From Wyeomyia smithii (Eukaryota > Arthropoda > Insecta > Diptera > Culicidae), in contig NC_073696.1 in the NCBI RefSeq assembly GCF_029784165.1, forward strand, positions 4,836,001 to 4,900,000: 64,000 nucleotides of DNA, written 5' to 3'. A model generated the notes under the pieces. The model was not told the origin of the DNA. It ran no database searches and worked only from the letters and a program-made list of their open reading frames with translations. This document shows, piece after piece, positions 46,620-58,698 of the stretch. Position 1 is the stretch's first letter, and every line of letters starts with the position of its first letter. A program made the translations under genes and the position numbers.

Positions 46620-49340
46620 AAAATTTCGAAAAATTGGAAAAATCATATTTTGGTACTATTAGTTAAAATACGATCAGAAAAAATAGGAGAAAGTAGGTAT
46701 GGTCTAGCGACGAACTTATTTGTCTCATTTTCTAATCACCTCATCACTGCTACGCCTCTGACCCTGAACGGCCAGGATGACGCTGAGAGGATTACAATGC
46801 GGACGACACGGCACTGAATAGTTGTTGTTCAAGATGAATTACTTTTCAAACATTATAGAGAGCAGCTGCCACTCGGTTGGTCTCGACACCTCTTGGCTTC
46901 CCTTCCATGAAACCGAGCCGATCTGTGTTTAATTTATGCACTTCCCAGCGCCAAGTCTTCGATTAGGACAGTGCATCAATAACCCGGCGGACGGCGCGGC
47001 GTGCTCGCGCCGTAATAAGGCATGCAAATGCGCTTCACCGTCTCCGCTGGTCGGTTCCGTTCCGTCCGATTGGACGGGTGTGATTTCGTGCCGATCACGG
47101 CTGAAAGATTGCCGGGAAGTATGCCCCCGCCAGCCAGAACATTGAGGTGCAGAATCGCGGGCACAAAGCTCAAGACTTAATGGGTTGTTCTCAGCCCCAG
47201 AGGAAGATAAATTAGCATTGTGCTGATGCTAATGAAAATGAAATCAATATTTTACTGTACGGTCTGCTGCGTCTGCTCTCATGCTGTTGTACTGCTTGTG
47301 ACTGGTTTCTTTTATTTTACTCTTCCAGTTGGGTAGGTATGACTAGTCCAGTAATCAGAAGTTTGTTTGCTTTGTGAGATTGTTTGTCCTGCTGGTTACA
47401 TTTGCAATCGATACTGTGTAAGCTTTACGCAAAATTTTCTATACAGCACAAATGATAACACATTTTTATCACCGCCACACTCAGCTGTTTCAGTATAAAA
47501 TCCTCTCGAAGCTTTCGTTTATTTATAGCACGGATTTGGACTTCCGCCAAACGACCCAAACGACAGAGTGCACAGTGCGCCGGGGCCTACTAGAACCATT
47601 TCACCAGAAACCATAACTCCTTGTTCAGTACAGCACAGCACAGTCAGTACATCAAATTCAGACATCATAAATAACAAGTGAGAACCATATTTGTAGAGCC
47701 GCTGCTATTCCATATTCTACCAGAGTTTGGATGTCTCGCGTCGACGCCGGCCACCGCCGCCGCCGTCGTCGCCAGTGCAGACAATTAAGAATTCATTCGG
47801 GTAGGTTATGGATGCACGTTCGCCACAGAGGATTTTATTGAATCGCCTTCTTCAGAGCCTTTGTCCCGCTGCAATCAAATCCGGAGGACGATAAAAAATA
47901 ATACAATATAAATATTACCCCGCTTTCGCTCTCCGGTAACGCTGGATAAACATGTCGTCGCCATTGCCGGGGTCCACGAGTGATCCCCGTACGTACATAC
48001 ATAGGTACGTACTACCGTTTAGTTGCGTAGGTTCCGATCCCGGGCGGTCATCGTTGTTCGTAGCGACAGTTGAGTTGATTTATCGTTCTCAGACATGCCA
48101 CACTTCGCCAACCGTATCGTGAGCAGTAGGTATATGGGCCGACCAGTTTCCGTGCGTCCAGTTGGAAAAATCATTTCCTCATAATGAGCAGGTTGAGCTT
48201 CTTCTGTCCCGCACCCCCGCAGGCCACAGTTAGGCTAATATTTTTATTGACATTTGTTTTGCCTGTTCACAAAGATGTTGAGCAAACTCCGCGGAATGCA
48301 TCGTGACAGTTTGAAATGTGAATTGGAGTGTGTGAAAAATTATGTCTCTCTTTGGACAGTCCAATAATTCAACAACAATTGCATTTACAAAAAAGTCTCT
48401 AGTTGTATTCTGAATGGACACGTTCTGGTCATTAATCCTAACACGTAAAGCTCATGTCGCGTCTGGCAAGGATGCGTGCTAAAGTATGACTCGGGCAGCA
48501 TCGTTATTGCATTTATACGTCTTCATGTCTATCCTAGGCACATACTTTGGCAGCGTGAACTGAATAAATGCCCCGGGAAGGAATGATTCTTACGAGTTCC
48601 CCAGAGACTGCCAAGCCGAATATGTAAATTTCCAACGAATAGTATCAACTCATGACAGACTGACCCAACAGAACAGGAGATAGATACTACCAGGGAGTGA
48701 GACTTGCGAATAGCATAAATCATAAATTCATGGGTCTTGATTAGTAGGGAATAAATTAGTCTGCCGAGACCGAGCGACACGGTTTACCCACGGACAAGAC
48801 ACATGAATCGTGTTTGCCGTTGGTGAATAACAAAAACGTTGACACCCCACCAGAGACGAGAGTTTGATAGATCGATTTGCCGGTTGGTCGGTACGAGTCG
48901 AATTTGTCAGCAAACGTTTCGGCGATACTTTCGACGTTGGATTATGTCTTATTGCTGGATAGGCATTCAGAATGCCAGATTTATGCTGGTGTCACAAAAA
49001 AAAATGATTGGTTTCAGACTTCTACGGCTTTAACGATTCTGAATGTGTGCTGATTTTGTTTCGTCAATCTGATAGTTCGGAATTTACGTTCCAATTGGAA
49101 ATTCCTGTTGAAATTCAAATGTCTTTGGCAGGTTTTTGCATGAGACTGTAGTAGAAAGCCTGCCGAAGACGTCCGATACAATAAACAATAATGTAAAAAA
49201 TTTAAATTTTACTTCTTCGTATTTTTTAGTCAGTTTTTTGTTTCTCAAACTCAATACCTCTCTTGTATATGGCAAATTATTTCTCCAGGTTCTTATCAGT
49301 TTTAGAACTTGATTAGCACGCAAAGGTGATTTTGGTTTTT
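46620..49340. other. No gene seen; unique sequence
   Basis: 46930-47170 and 47700-48150 are GC-richer with overlapping compositional frames of 60-69 codons. A TATA-like TATAAAA (47494-47500) has no assignable gene downstream. No repeats shared with other parts of the window were noticed. Confidence 0.4.
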
Positions 49341-49344
49341 TATT

Positions 49345-49560
49345 TTGTCCTCATCCACAACACACATCCAACGAGGGTCTACCACGGAGTCGCCAATCTC
49401 TGCTCAGTATTATCTTCCGACATTCACGCCACATGGTCAGCCCGCTGTAGCCTACCGTGTTTTACCAGCTTAATGATATCCCCCTGTGCATACACCACGC
49501 TCCATTTTTCAGTTGTTCACCAAATATTGAACACAGGATGTTACGCTTAAAGACTCTTCA
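49345..49560 (-). pseudogene. LINE reverse transcriptase C-terminal fragment, minus strand
   Basis: Closely parallels 28085-28355 of the LINE at 28-30 kb at the DNA level: CACACATCCAACG, CGGAGTCGCCAA, CACGCCACATGGTCAG and TAGCCTACCGTGTTTTACCAG correspond block by block. Only this part of the gene is present, with small deletions. Confidence 0.7.
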
Positions 49561-50050
49561 AACATTTTATATGCCTTAACACACTGAAATCCATTTACTG
49601 TCATTTGCTTATACCAAATTTCAATATGAACAAAGAAAAAACGAAAGTAAATATTCGAGTACTACAAAGAACGACGTTAGATTAGCTTCTAATTTTTGCC
49701 TAATTTTTTGTTTGTCAAATACGCAATAATTTTAACACTGGAAAAATAATCTTATTCTGGCGTTAAATCGCCACGATCGTTTAGTGAATATCGAAGATAA
49801 AATGAAACAAATATAACTTATAACCATTGTAAACATGTTCAATTCTTGTTGCGTATTTTATGGTTTTTGGTTCCTTGATTGCACGTGAATAGCAGTCGTG
49901 TACCGCTGCAAAGAAAAACGACGAATGACCTGCGCACAGTGATCTATTAAGGCAAAAAGTGGAACTTAATTCCAGAGTGATAGTGACTTCGAAACAATTG
50001 TTTTTATGAATGACCCGCATAATCGCAAATTATCAAAAATTATGAAAAGT
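49561..50050. other. No gene seen
   Basis: AT-rich unique sequence. Confidence 0.4.
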
Positions 50051-50051
50051 T

Positions 50052-50842
50052 TACTATACTAAAAATACTAACTTTTTTGTGTTAAGAGATAGAGCGGGGT
50101 GGTTTATTCAGGAATTTAGAGGAGATTCAAAAATATGTAACTTTGTTGAACAAATGAAAATTCTATCTTCATTCGGTACAGAGTTATGAAGCAAATTACA
50201 TGGAACTTACTTAAAATTTAGTTTTTTGTACTTCACTTTTGTTGGTTACATTTTACACAAAAGTGTTGTTTGGAGTAATTGTTAGGGCACACAAAACACA
50301 CATTTTTTCTCAAGGACCACATATCTCCAGGACTTCTCCTTACAAAGTTAAAGCATGTTTTTGCTTATTTTTTCGATAATTTTAAGAACGTATAAAGTAA
50401 AAAGGGGTAAGTGGAATCATGCTGTCAATTCTTTTTCTCTAAGTTCGAGTACTCAAAACTGTTATAAATTTTATCTGTCCCAATCTACCCACTCTTGATT
50501 CTATATTTTGTTAAAGTTATCGAAAAAATAAGCTAAAATATGTTATAACTTCAAAAGAGACTTTTTCTTTGTGGTCTTCAACAAAAACGTGTGTTTTGTA
50601 TGCAAAAATACTAATTTAGAACAACGTTTTGTAGTAAAATGTAACTAACAAAAGTTAAGTGGAAAAAACTAACTTTTAAGTAACTTTTATTTGAAATACT
50701 TTGTAACTCTGTACCCAATGTAGATAGGAATTTTGTTTGTTCATCAAAGTTTCATATTTTTACACGTTCTCAAGTTTTGCCAAACAAACTATTCCTCTAT
50801 CTCTTAACACAAAAAAGTTAGTATTTTTAATATATGAAAACC
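50052..50842. mobile_element. Large foldback element
   Basis: The left arm (about 50052-50430) matches the reverse complement of the right arm (about 50470-50842). Paired words include ACTAACTTTTTTGTGTTAAG, GAGATAGAG and TTGCTTATTTTTTCGATAA. The loop is about 40 bp. No transposase and no clear terminal duplication. A third arm copy follows directly. Confidence 0.7.
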
Positions 50843-50859
50843 TACTGTAGCATATGCTC

Positions 50860-51150
50860 GCCGTACTCTAATATGGGTGAACTGGGACAAATGGAACCTA
50901 CAAGAGTTTCTAGTACTTCAACTTAATTTGAAGGAAAAGTATTGAATCATGATTCTACTCACCCCTTTTTAACCTATACATTCTTTAAATATAAACTAAA
51001 ATATGATATAACTTTTTGAGGAAAAGTCCTGGTCTTTTGAAAAAAATGTGTGTTTTTTGTGCTCTAACAATTGCTCCGAACAACACTTTCGGGTAAAATG
51101 CAACTAACAAAAGTTAAGTACAAAAAGCAAAATTTTAAGTAAGTTCTATA
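50860..51150 (+). mobile_element. Third arm copy of the foldback, 5' part (split)
   Basis: This resembles the right arm of the preceding foldback (ATAACTTTTTGAGGAAAAG, AACTAACAAAAGTTAAGTA, TTTTAAGTAAGTT). It stops at about 51150, and its continuation (ACTTTATAACTTTGTACC onward) lies at 56338-56455. The intervening 5.2 kb is therefore later insertion. Confidence 0.6.
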
Positions 51151-51154
51151 TAAC

Positions 51155-52426
51155 ATTTTCTAAACATATAAAAATGCAGCTCTGTCTGTCTGTCTGTCTG
51201 ATCCTTATAGGCTTGGAAACTACTGAACCGATCGGCGTGAAATTTTGTATATAGGTCGGGAAAGGTGACTAAGATAGTTCGAGACCCCTCCCTCTTATGG
51301 AAGGGTCCCATACAAATGAAACACAAATTTCTGCACTTCTCGGAAACTAACCAAGCAAATGGAACCAAATTTGACAGGTGGATGTTTTTACGAGTAACAA
51401 ATATATCCATTATGGTTTGAAACCCCTCTCTCTTCTATGAGGGAGGGGTCTCATACAAATGAAACACAAATTTCGCACAGCTTGAGAACCAATCAACCAA
51501 ATACAACCAAATTTGCATGTGAATGTTTTCAGAGGTAACAAATATATCCATAATGGTTCCCTCCCTCTTTTGTGAGGGAGGGGTTCCAAAAAAATTAAAC
51601 ACAAATTTATGCACATCTCGAAAACTAACCAAATAAATGAAACCAAATTTAATATGTTGAGGATTTTGAAAGCAAGAAAAAGTTTCATGGTGGTTCGGCA
51701 CCCCTCCCTTTTCTGGAAGAGAAGGCTCATATAAATCAAACTCAAATTTCTTCACAACTCAAGAACTAATCAAGTAAATGGAGCCGAATTTGGCATGTGG
51801 AGGAATTTAAGAGCAAAAAATATTTTCTTTGTGGTTCGACACCTCTCCCACTTCTGGATGGAGGACTCTTATACAAATCAAACACAAATTTCTCACAAAT
51901 TCTCATTTCTCTCTCATACAAACTAAACAAATATTTCAACCAGGTTTTCCGAGAAACAGCCTAAAATGATCGGGTCGATGCACAGGAGTCAAAACTCGCA
52001 ATTGTTAAATTTATAATGTAAACTTTTGGTTTCTATCCGGAAAAGGTCTCCAAATACCGTTTTGAAATCCAAGATGGCCTCTTCCCGTTTCTGGAAAACA
52101 GCCGAAAATGACCAAATAACACCCAATATGAGTGTTTATTAAACCAGAACGACACTCAAGGGCCAGAAATTGTTTCTAAATACCGTTTTAAAATCCAAGA
52201 TGGCGACTTCCGGTTTCTGAAAAATAGCCTTAAGTGATATGAGTATCACCGGAACCAGAATGATGCAATGAGTTAAAAGTCCAAAAGTCGAGGACGTTGT
52301 CATTTCGATAAAACCAATCATTTCAAACGATATAAACAAATTGCAAGGAATCAATGAATTTACAATGTTTAAAATTATTTGATTAAACACAAAAATAGGC
52401 GGGACGAAGTTTGCCGAGTCAGCTAG
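51155..52426 (+). mobile_element. Helentron/DINE-like non-autonomous element with tandem repeats
   Basis: The 3' end GACGAAGTTTGCCGAGTCAG followed by CTAGT matches the CTAG-type terminus of Helitron2/Helentron elements I recall in insects. The 5' part starts near TATAAAAATGCAGCTC with a (TCTG)n run (51179-51200). The centre has five tandem units of about 137-142 bp (51284-51900) with CCCTCCCTCTT and CAAATGAAACACAAATTT, then two diverged units with AAATCCAAGATGG (52060-52260). Such central minisatellites are typical of DINE-type elements. Frames here are repeat artefacts. Confidence 0.55.
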
Positions 52427-52871
52427 TATGGGAATTGTGGGTAAAACGGACAGGGGTGGTAAAATGGACACCTATTAAAATCTCGAATATTTCGTTGAAA
52501 ATTAGTAAAAACTTTATAGACACCTTATCTTGGAAGCATTACAAGCTAATCGAAGCAACCTGTGCAACATTCAACTGTCAAACATCGAAAATAATAGACA
52601 AAAACAAAAGACACGTGCATTGTCGAGGTAGTGATATTATTTTGTGCGTATAATAAGGTTTTTTTCTGTGTAGAATCGCATTTCGTCATTGTTTTTGTGC
52701 AAATATCTGTAGTTAGACTACTAACCAGCAGAAATCATCAGAGGTTAGTAACTTTTTCAATATTTTTTTCAGTGTATTGAGATAATTTCTATCATACGCA
52801 CTGTGCGGGTAAAATGAACACCTCATGGCGGTGGTAAAACGAACAGTATGAATTTCCATTTTTACTTGCCA

Positions 52872-53240
52872 GATGCCTCGTACTTACGTGAGAACAACGC
52901 AAAGACAAACCTGGACTAATTAGCAGATGGCCGCGGCTAAACATGCCACTAAATGCGGGATGTCCGTGAATGGAGCTTCCGAAAATTTCTTTTTTCTTAG
53001 GACAACTTTAATCAGGTGGATTAGATCGCCGCAAAAGAAAAAACGACTTGGTTCGAAGAACCCGATTATTTCACCAGCCCAGGAACAAGAATTGGTTGAA
53101 CATATTCTCGGTTTCGAAGCCAGATTATATGGCTTGACCATTAAGGATGTCCGACGTTTCGCTTTCGAGATGGCGGAGAAGAACGGGTTGAAGCATAACA
53201 TCAACCGAAATTGGAATTTGGCCGCTCAATGCAAAGTCTT
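52872..53240 (+). pseudogene. pogo/CENP-B-like transposase N-terminal fragment
   Basis: The reading frame starts MPRTYVRTTQRQTWTN, meets TAG at 52920-52922, then continues QMAAAKHATKCGMSVNGASE to RWIRSPQKKKRLGSKNPIIS. This is the psq-type helix-turn-helix seen at the start of pogo/Tigger transposases. The following SPAQEQELVEHILGFEARLYG and DVRRFAFEMAEKNGLKHN is the CENP-B-type second DNA-binding domain. It stops where a MITE is inserted (53251). The DDE catalytic domain is absent. The ancestral protein bound its own transposon ends. Confidence 0.65.
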
Positions 53241-53250
53241 CACTGACTAA

Positions 53251-53454
53251 AGCCTGTAGTACACCCTTTGACCGAGCGTCAAATATTTGTCTTTTTTTGA
53301 CAGATAAAAATTTGGTCAAAGATAATTATTTGTCACTCTCCAATTTTAACATGGGGCAAACACGAGCAAACAACAACCATGATGTCAAATAAATTTGACC
53401 ATTATGTCAGAAGGTCAAATATTTGGCCATTAGACAAAGAGTGTACTACAGGCT
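53251..53454. mobile_element. Harbinger-like MITE (TAA duplication)
   Basis: Ends AGCCTGTAGTACAC and GTGTACTACAGGCT, flanked by TAA (53248-53250 and 53455-53457). The inner region keeps inverted words such as GTCAAATATTTG and CAAATATTTGAC. Inserted in the pogo-like transposase remnant. Confidence 0.8.
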
Positions 53455-53621
53455 TAAGACTTTGCTCCTGCTGATGTAACCGACCAACCAGAGTACGCTG
53501 ATTAACCAATAGTTATTCAACCATCGCATGATAAGGTTGCTCATTTATTTGTAACATGGGACTGACGATAATTTATATTGTTTTTCATCATTTCAGCAAT
53601 AAACATAGCTTATTCCTATGA

Positions 53622-53839
53622 TTGTTCGAGAGCACACGTAATGTAAAAAAGTTTCTGAGGTTTATCTCAAAAGTGATGGAAATTCACATGGGACTGCTAT
53701 GTATTTATGGGCAGATCACTAGTGAAAACTATCGTCAGGAGCTAGCCATTTCGAAAGCTCCGAAAAACGTAAAGGATGTAAGCCAACATCAAAAAAGCGT
53801 TCGAAGAAGCAGAAACTAGATGAGATTTGCGATGATGTA
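53622..53839 (+). pseudogene. Possible pogo-like transposase C-terminal fragment
   Basis: The frame reads LAISKAPKNVKDVSQHQKS and, one frame over, KKQKLDEICDDVQ. I read this as the basic C-terminus of a pogo-type transposase, but there is no catalytic motif in it. Weak call. Confidence 0.35.
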
Positions 53840-53935
53840 CAGTTATACCTCGATTATACACACCCTCGATTATACGCACCCTCGATTTTACGTACTTCGA
53901 TTTTACGCACAATTTACCTCGATTTCTCGCACACT
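53840..53935 (+). repeat. Tandem CTCGATTATACGCAC words at a pogo/Tigger-like end
   Basis: TA followed by CAGTTATACCTCGATT, then four further CTCGATT- or TTCGATT-TACGCAC units of 14-18 bp. CAG after TA is the start of pogo/Tigger elements. Here the terminal repeat seems to have been multiplied in tandem. Confidence 0.5.
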
Positions 53936-53974
53936 TTTTTCAAACACATTTTAAATTCGTATGTTTTCAAAACC

Positions 53975-55976
53975 TAAATTAATCCACCTAGCGGTGAAAC
54001 CCAGCCTTTCTCATTCGAACTCATTATTTGTTAAAATAGATTTACTCCAACACTTAAAAAACACACCTTGATAATTTCTGCTGGATTTGTTATTCAATCT
54101 AAACATCAAATTTTTGGTAGCCAACAGCACAACCGAACATTTAAAATATAACATTCTTACACATATAAACATATATTTACACATATACATGCAAATGACA
54201 TTCAATTCTTTCAAATATATGATGCGATTTTGTTTTGATTGTGGTTTAATCGATTTGTAATATTAATAAATATTTAGAGCGTTTATTAAATATTTAGAGC
54301 GTATAAATATTCAGATTGTTTATGTCAACTTTAGTCAGTAGATTACAAAAAATGTATAATCAAATGTTGTTCCTTATCCATAAATTTAATAAAATCTTAT
54401 CAGTGAAAATAAAATTCTTCAACGCAGTTGATATCACTGATCGTTTCTGAGGGGCATCCAATGAATGGGCGAATGCCAATCAATATGGGTTCTTGAAACC
54501 TGGACTACACCCAGTGGCCAGAATCTGACCTCAAACCCCATTTTTAATCTAGATGACCACTTCTGGTTGCCTGATAAATCCATCATAAAATTGCCGAACT
54601 GCCTAATCTGGGTATTTCTATGGCGAAGATGGCGACAGTTTCCGATCAACAGCCTAAAGTGACAAATATTATCCAATACGATTTGGGGTAGCGGTATGAT
54701 ACCCGGAGGCCAGAAATCATCTTCAGATGTCATTTTAAATTACTAGACAGTAGCTTCAGATTTCTGGAAACTAGCCTAGAAGGGACAAACATTACGCAAT
54801 GTGAGTTTTTCAGTACCTGGGATGATGCTCAGAGGCCAGGAATCAACTCCTTACTTCATTTTGAAATCCGAATTTGCGACTTCCGGTTTCTAGAAAACAT
54901 CCTCCAATTGTCAAATATAATCCAATAAAGGTATCTTTGGATTTTAGAATATTGATGTTGTATTTGAAGGAATAATTGGAGCATTGTATTTGAATTTTGA
55001 CGTAATATTTGTACTAAATAAATAGTTTTTCTATCATAATGACTCCTAATTTCGAACTTTGGCCAAAGCAGCTAGTTTCAAATACCCTTTGGGTTTTGAT
55101 TCTTTGTAAGTTTGAGGAACAACCTGTTCTTTTGACACCTGTTTTCTTTGAATAAGTCGTGTAATCTTTGAATAGACTTTCAATATTTTTACAATTTAAC
55201 ACATACTGAACACGTTCCTTTTCATACTCTTCGAACTACATGTTCAATCATCATACAAATCGTTATTAGGGGGTTTTGAAGACAGTCCTATTTTGTTCAA
55301 ATCAGTTGTGTAGTTTCTGAGAAAATGGAGTTTCATAACTTTTACATTTTGATACATAACAGACAAAGTTACAGTCCGATTATAATAAAATTCAATAGAG
55401 TCTTATCAGGCAACTAGACCTTTCTATTGCAGCTTATTTTGTGAAAATCGGTCCATTTATCTCTGAGAAAAGTGGGTGAGTTCAAGCAGTCTTTGAAACA
55501 TGTTTCTTGTCATAGGCTGATTTCCCATTATTATACATAACGGACAAAGCTAGAGTCCAATAACAATAAAATTCAGTAGGGTCTTATGGGGCAGCAAGAC
55601 CTTCCATATGACACTAATTTTGTGAAAATCGGTCTAGCTATCTCTGAGAAAAGTGAGTGAGTTTAAATAGTCTTTGAAACACGTTTCTTTACATAACTTT
55701 TGAACTACATGTCCAATCATTATAAATTTATTTTTCAAACGGTTCAAAAAATAAGCCTGTTCTTTTGATACCAATTTTGTTCAAATTGGTTGTGTAGTTT
55801 CTGAGATAATGAAGTTTTGTTATTTTCACATTTCGATACATAACCTTGAAACTAAAAATCCGATTACAATAAAATTCAATAGGGTCATATGGCGCAACTA
55901 GACCTTTTATTTGCAATTAGTTTTATGAAAATCGGTCCAGCCATCTATGAGAAAATCGAGTGAGATTGAGAGACCG

Positions 55977-56074
<98 letters not shown>

Positions 56075-56195
56075 AGAAAATGCTCAGCTCGTCGAACTAA
56101 GTCGATTGATATACGAGATTCGACCTTTTGCACATTTATACCTTTGGTTTTTTCAGTGAATGCTATACCTTTCTAGGAGAAAGGCAAAAAGGTTG
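53975..56195 (+). mobile_element. Non-autonomous repeat element with two internal tandem arrays
   Basis: It starts near CCACCTAGCGGTGAAACCC with AGCCTTTCTCAT and ends near CTTTCTAGGAGAAAGGCAAA, a start/end pair I associate with an abundant mosquito repeat. Inside are about three units with GGCCAGAAATCATC and GACTTCCGGTTTCT (54430-54900), related to those at 52060-52260. Three units with GTGAAAATCGGTC and ACAATAAAATTCAAT follow (55250-55960), then a CA microsatellite. No protein is encoded. Confidence 0.5.
55979..56070. repeat. (AC)n microsatellite
   Basis: About 46 AC repeats, followed by AGAGAGA. The long Cys-Val or Thr-His frames across it are artefacts. Confidence 0.98.
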
Positions 56196-56337
56196 AAAAA
56201 AAAAGGTCGAGTATTTATATTCATTTTCTTCAACAACCATTAGTTGCTCAGTGAATGTGTGTGATTGATTGAAGGTTGTGGTGTTTAACTGTGGAGAAAA
56301 TCGACAAATCGCTTAGGGTGTCCATTTTATCACCCCT

Positions 56338-56455
56338 TTTCCTACTTTATAACTTTGTACCTAATGAAGATAGGATTTTTATTTTTATATTTTTGAAAAT
56401 CCTACAACTTTTCTGAACAAACCTCTATCTCTTAACACATTAGAGTGAGTTTTTT
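56338..56455 (+). mobile_element. Third arm copy of the foldback, 3' part
   Basis: ACTTTATAACTTTGTACCTA, GAAGATAGGATTTT and CCTCTATCTCTTAACACA correspond to 50695-50825 and continue the piece that stops at 51150. Confidence 0.6.
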
Positions 56456-56482
56456 ACTTACTTACTTAAATGGCCGTACGTC

Positions 56483-56945
56483 CTAAGACATGGCCTGCAC
56501 AACATAATTCCCCCAACTTGATCGGTCCATGGCTGCCCGCTTCCAATCCCGCGGGCACTCCGTACTTGCCAGATCATGCTTCACCTGGTCTAACCATCTT
56601 GCTCTTTGTGCTCCTCTCGTCTCGTACCAACCGGATTCGAGGTGAGAACCAATTTTGCAGGGTAATTGTCCGTTGTTCCCGCCACGTGCCCTTCCCAACG
56701 TATCCGTCCAGATTTGGCCACTTTCTGGCTTTCACCGTAGAGTTGCGAAGCTCATGGTTCATTCTCCGTCTCCACATTTCGTTCTCCTGTACACCGCCAA
56801 AGATGGTTCTTAGCACCCGTCGTTCGAAAACTCCGAGCACTCGCAGGTCCTCTTCAAGCATTGTCCACGTCTCATGCCCCTAGAGAACAACCGGTCTAAT
56901 AAGCGTTTTGTACAAGGTGCACTTTGCGCGGGAAATTAGACGTTT
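56483..56945 (-). pseudogene. LINE reverse transcriptase C-terminal fragment, minus strand
   Basis: In order on the minus strand: AKCTLYKTLIRPVVL, a stop, GHETWTMLEEDLRVLGVFERRVLRTIFGGV (split in two frames), WRRRMNHEL, RGAQRARWLDQVKHDLAST and PRDWKRAAMDRSSWGNYVVQA, ending near 56483. The last blocks are the typical C-terminus of the LINE group represented at 28-30 kb, but the sequence differs, so it is a separate element. Two frameshifts. Confidence 0.75.
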
Positions 56946-56984
56946 CTACTTTTTGCCTTATTGGACTACTGTGCAGCGACGCTC

Positions 56985-57206
56985 TGCTCCATATATACTG
57001 TACGGTACTGTTGCTTCTACCAGCATGTTTTCTTTCAAACAGCGGTTTTTATTACGCTCTAAAAAAGGATCGTTTCAAACTTTTCGGAAAACCTTTACCT
57101 TCAAGTCTGTGCTAGGAATACTCGCATGTGATTGGTTCATTATTCGCGAAAATTTATGCGGAAAACAAAGACGTAGTCCCACGTCAAAACGGTACAAGAT
57201 ATCGAC
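56985..57206 (-). mobile_element. Third, deleted relative of the TGACGTGGGACTA unit
   Basis: On the minus strand it begins TTTGACGTGGGACTACGTCT (57206 down) and keeps CGCGAATAATGAACCAAT, CCTAGCACAGAC, GAAAAGTTTGAAAC and GAAAGAAAACATGC in the order of copies 1 and 2, with large gaps between them. Confidence 0.65.
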
Positions 57207-58698
57207 CTCGCTTCAACCATGTGGTAAAGTAGGTAATGCAAAGGATGATTTATAATGTAGAGAGAGAAAGAACCAAAATAAAATGAACTCTAACACGATT
57301 TTTTCATTATCAGCTTTTTCTTATATTGAACGAAATTTAATTAAGTTAACTGCCCAAAACGAAAACGAGTTTTATCAGACTTAAGCGGTAATGTGTATCA
57401 ATTCCAAGAAGTTATAAATTGGTTAGTAGATTACACCACAATACAAACAAGGTTATAATACCCCGTGGGGGTATTGAAAATAACAAAAAGCAGCTGGTGA
57501 GAATAAATAATGCTGTCGAACTGTCGCGTATGCTCCATTATTAAGCTGTCAGTTGTATTTTAGGCAATTAATTACCAATCGAGGCGATACTTTTCGTTTT
57601 TTTACGTCCGCGGATTCATTGCTTGTTTGCACCGTTTCGCTTCTTGCCCAAATATGTGTACAAATCAGATGTAATACAATGTACGAGCAAATACAAAACT
57701 GTGTTTGCGCCCGGCAGCGACAAAAAGATACATACAAAAAGTAAACCGTGGAAAAGTGCCGATTGCAGGCGCGAGTTCTTATCGAAAACTTCAATCAGCC
57801 AAACTGGATGGCTGCGCCGTTGCTGCAGCTGAGGTTCTCATCGATATCGTCGGTTCTTTGCTTGACAGAGAATAAACAACAGTGGCAGAAATGATTCATA
57901 TTTGCTTGAGGTATCATTGCAGTGACAGAAACCGTTTCTACTGATAAATTATATCATTTGGTTGAAAGTTGTATGAGTGACTGTAATAATGATAATGAAA
58001 CGTGTTTGCATTTTCGATTATATATTTACCAAAAGCTGTAGCAGTAGCAGTTCTTGCTACCAGCAAGTATAATCTCCCCTCGTCACGAACTTGTACTTGT
58101 ACTCGAGAATTTAAATTATCATTATAACACCTCGTAGTCGTAAAACTTACCACTCACAACCGCAAGAAGTCAGTTAATGGAAGTTATAATTGAAAACGAT
58201 GCTAAATACCCGTGGTTGTCTGCTCGTCTTGGCCCCGGGCTCCAACCAAGGGATGCTGTGCGAGTTGAGAAAATGATTTACAACTTGTCCATTTAGCTTT
58301 TGCACCTTTTACCGATATATGCGGTGCAACTGATCTATTACGCGAAGAAATCCAAACCCCATTATGCAATGTACGCCCCGTGGGAACAACCGAGATACCA
58401 GACTTGGCCAACCGATCGGCCTAGGTGTTATGAATTATGGGGAGACGATTAGTCAAATGCCATCGAACGCGATAGTCAGCCCAATCTGTTGCCCTCCATT
58501 ATTTATTTCTTGTTAGTAGCGGTACTCATTCTTCACAGGAGTTGCACTGACAAAAATTATCAATTTATTCAGAAGATTGAAATTATTATTACTATTATCA
58601 AGCAGTTTTCTGTGCACGTTTATAGAAGCTTTAAATGATCTCAAACAACCTAATGAAATTATTAAATTCTTACTTTATTCTTTATTCTTACATACTTT
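57207..58698. other. No gene seen; unique sequence
   Basis: Frames of 60-82 codons without domains. A small hairpin AATACCCC-GTG-GGGGTATT lies at about 57456-57474. Confidence 0.4.

Larger units (their letters stand above)
52447..56335 (+). mobile_element. pogo-like DNA transposon remnant, with later insertions
   Basis: The left end CAGGGGTGGTAAAATGGACA and the right end, read in reverse, AAGGGGTGATAAAATGGACA are inverted repeats about 3.9 kb apart. The motif recurs at 52806-52849. The left part encodes the CENP-B-type DNA-binding domain (52872-53240). The element is interrupted by a MITE (53251-53454) and by a tandem-repeat element (about 53975-56195). No TA duplication could be shown. Confidence 0.5.

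Noticed and set aside
51255..51905. CRISPR-like array because of regularly spaced repeats
   Set aside because: Units of about 140 bp repeat throughout with no unique spacers. It is a minisatellite in a eukaryotic transposon.
55945..56159. Frames encoding poly Cys-Val and poly Thr-His
   Set aside because: They are translations of the (AC)n microsatellite.
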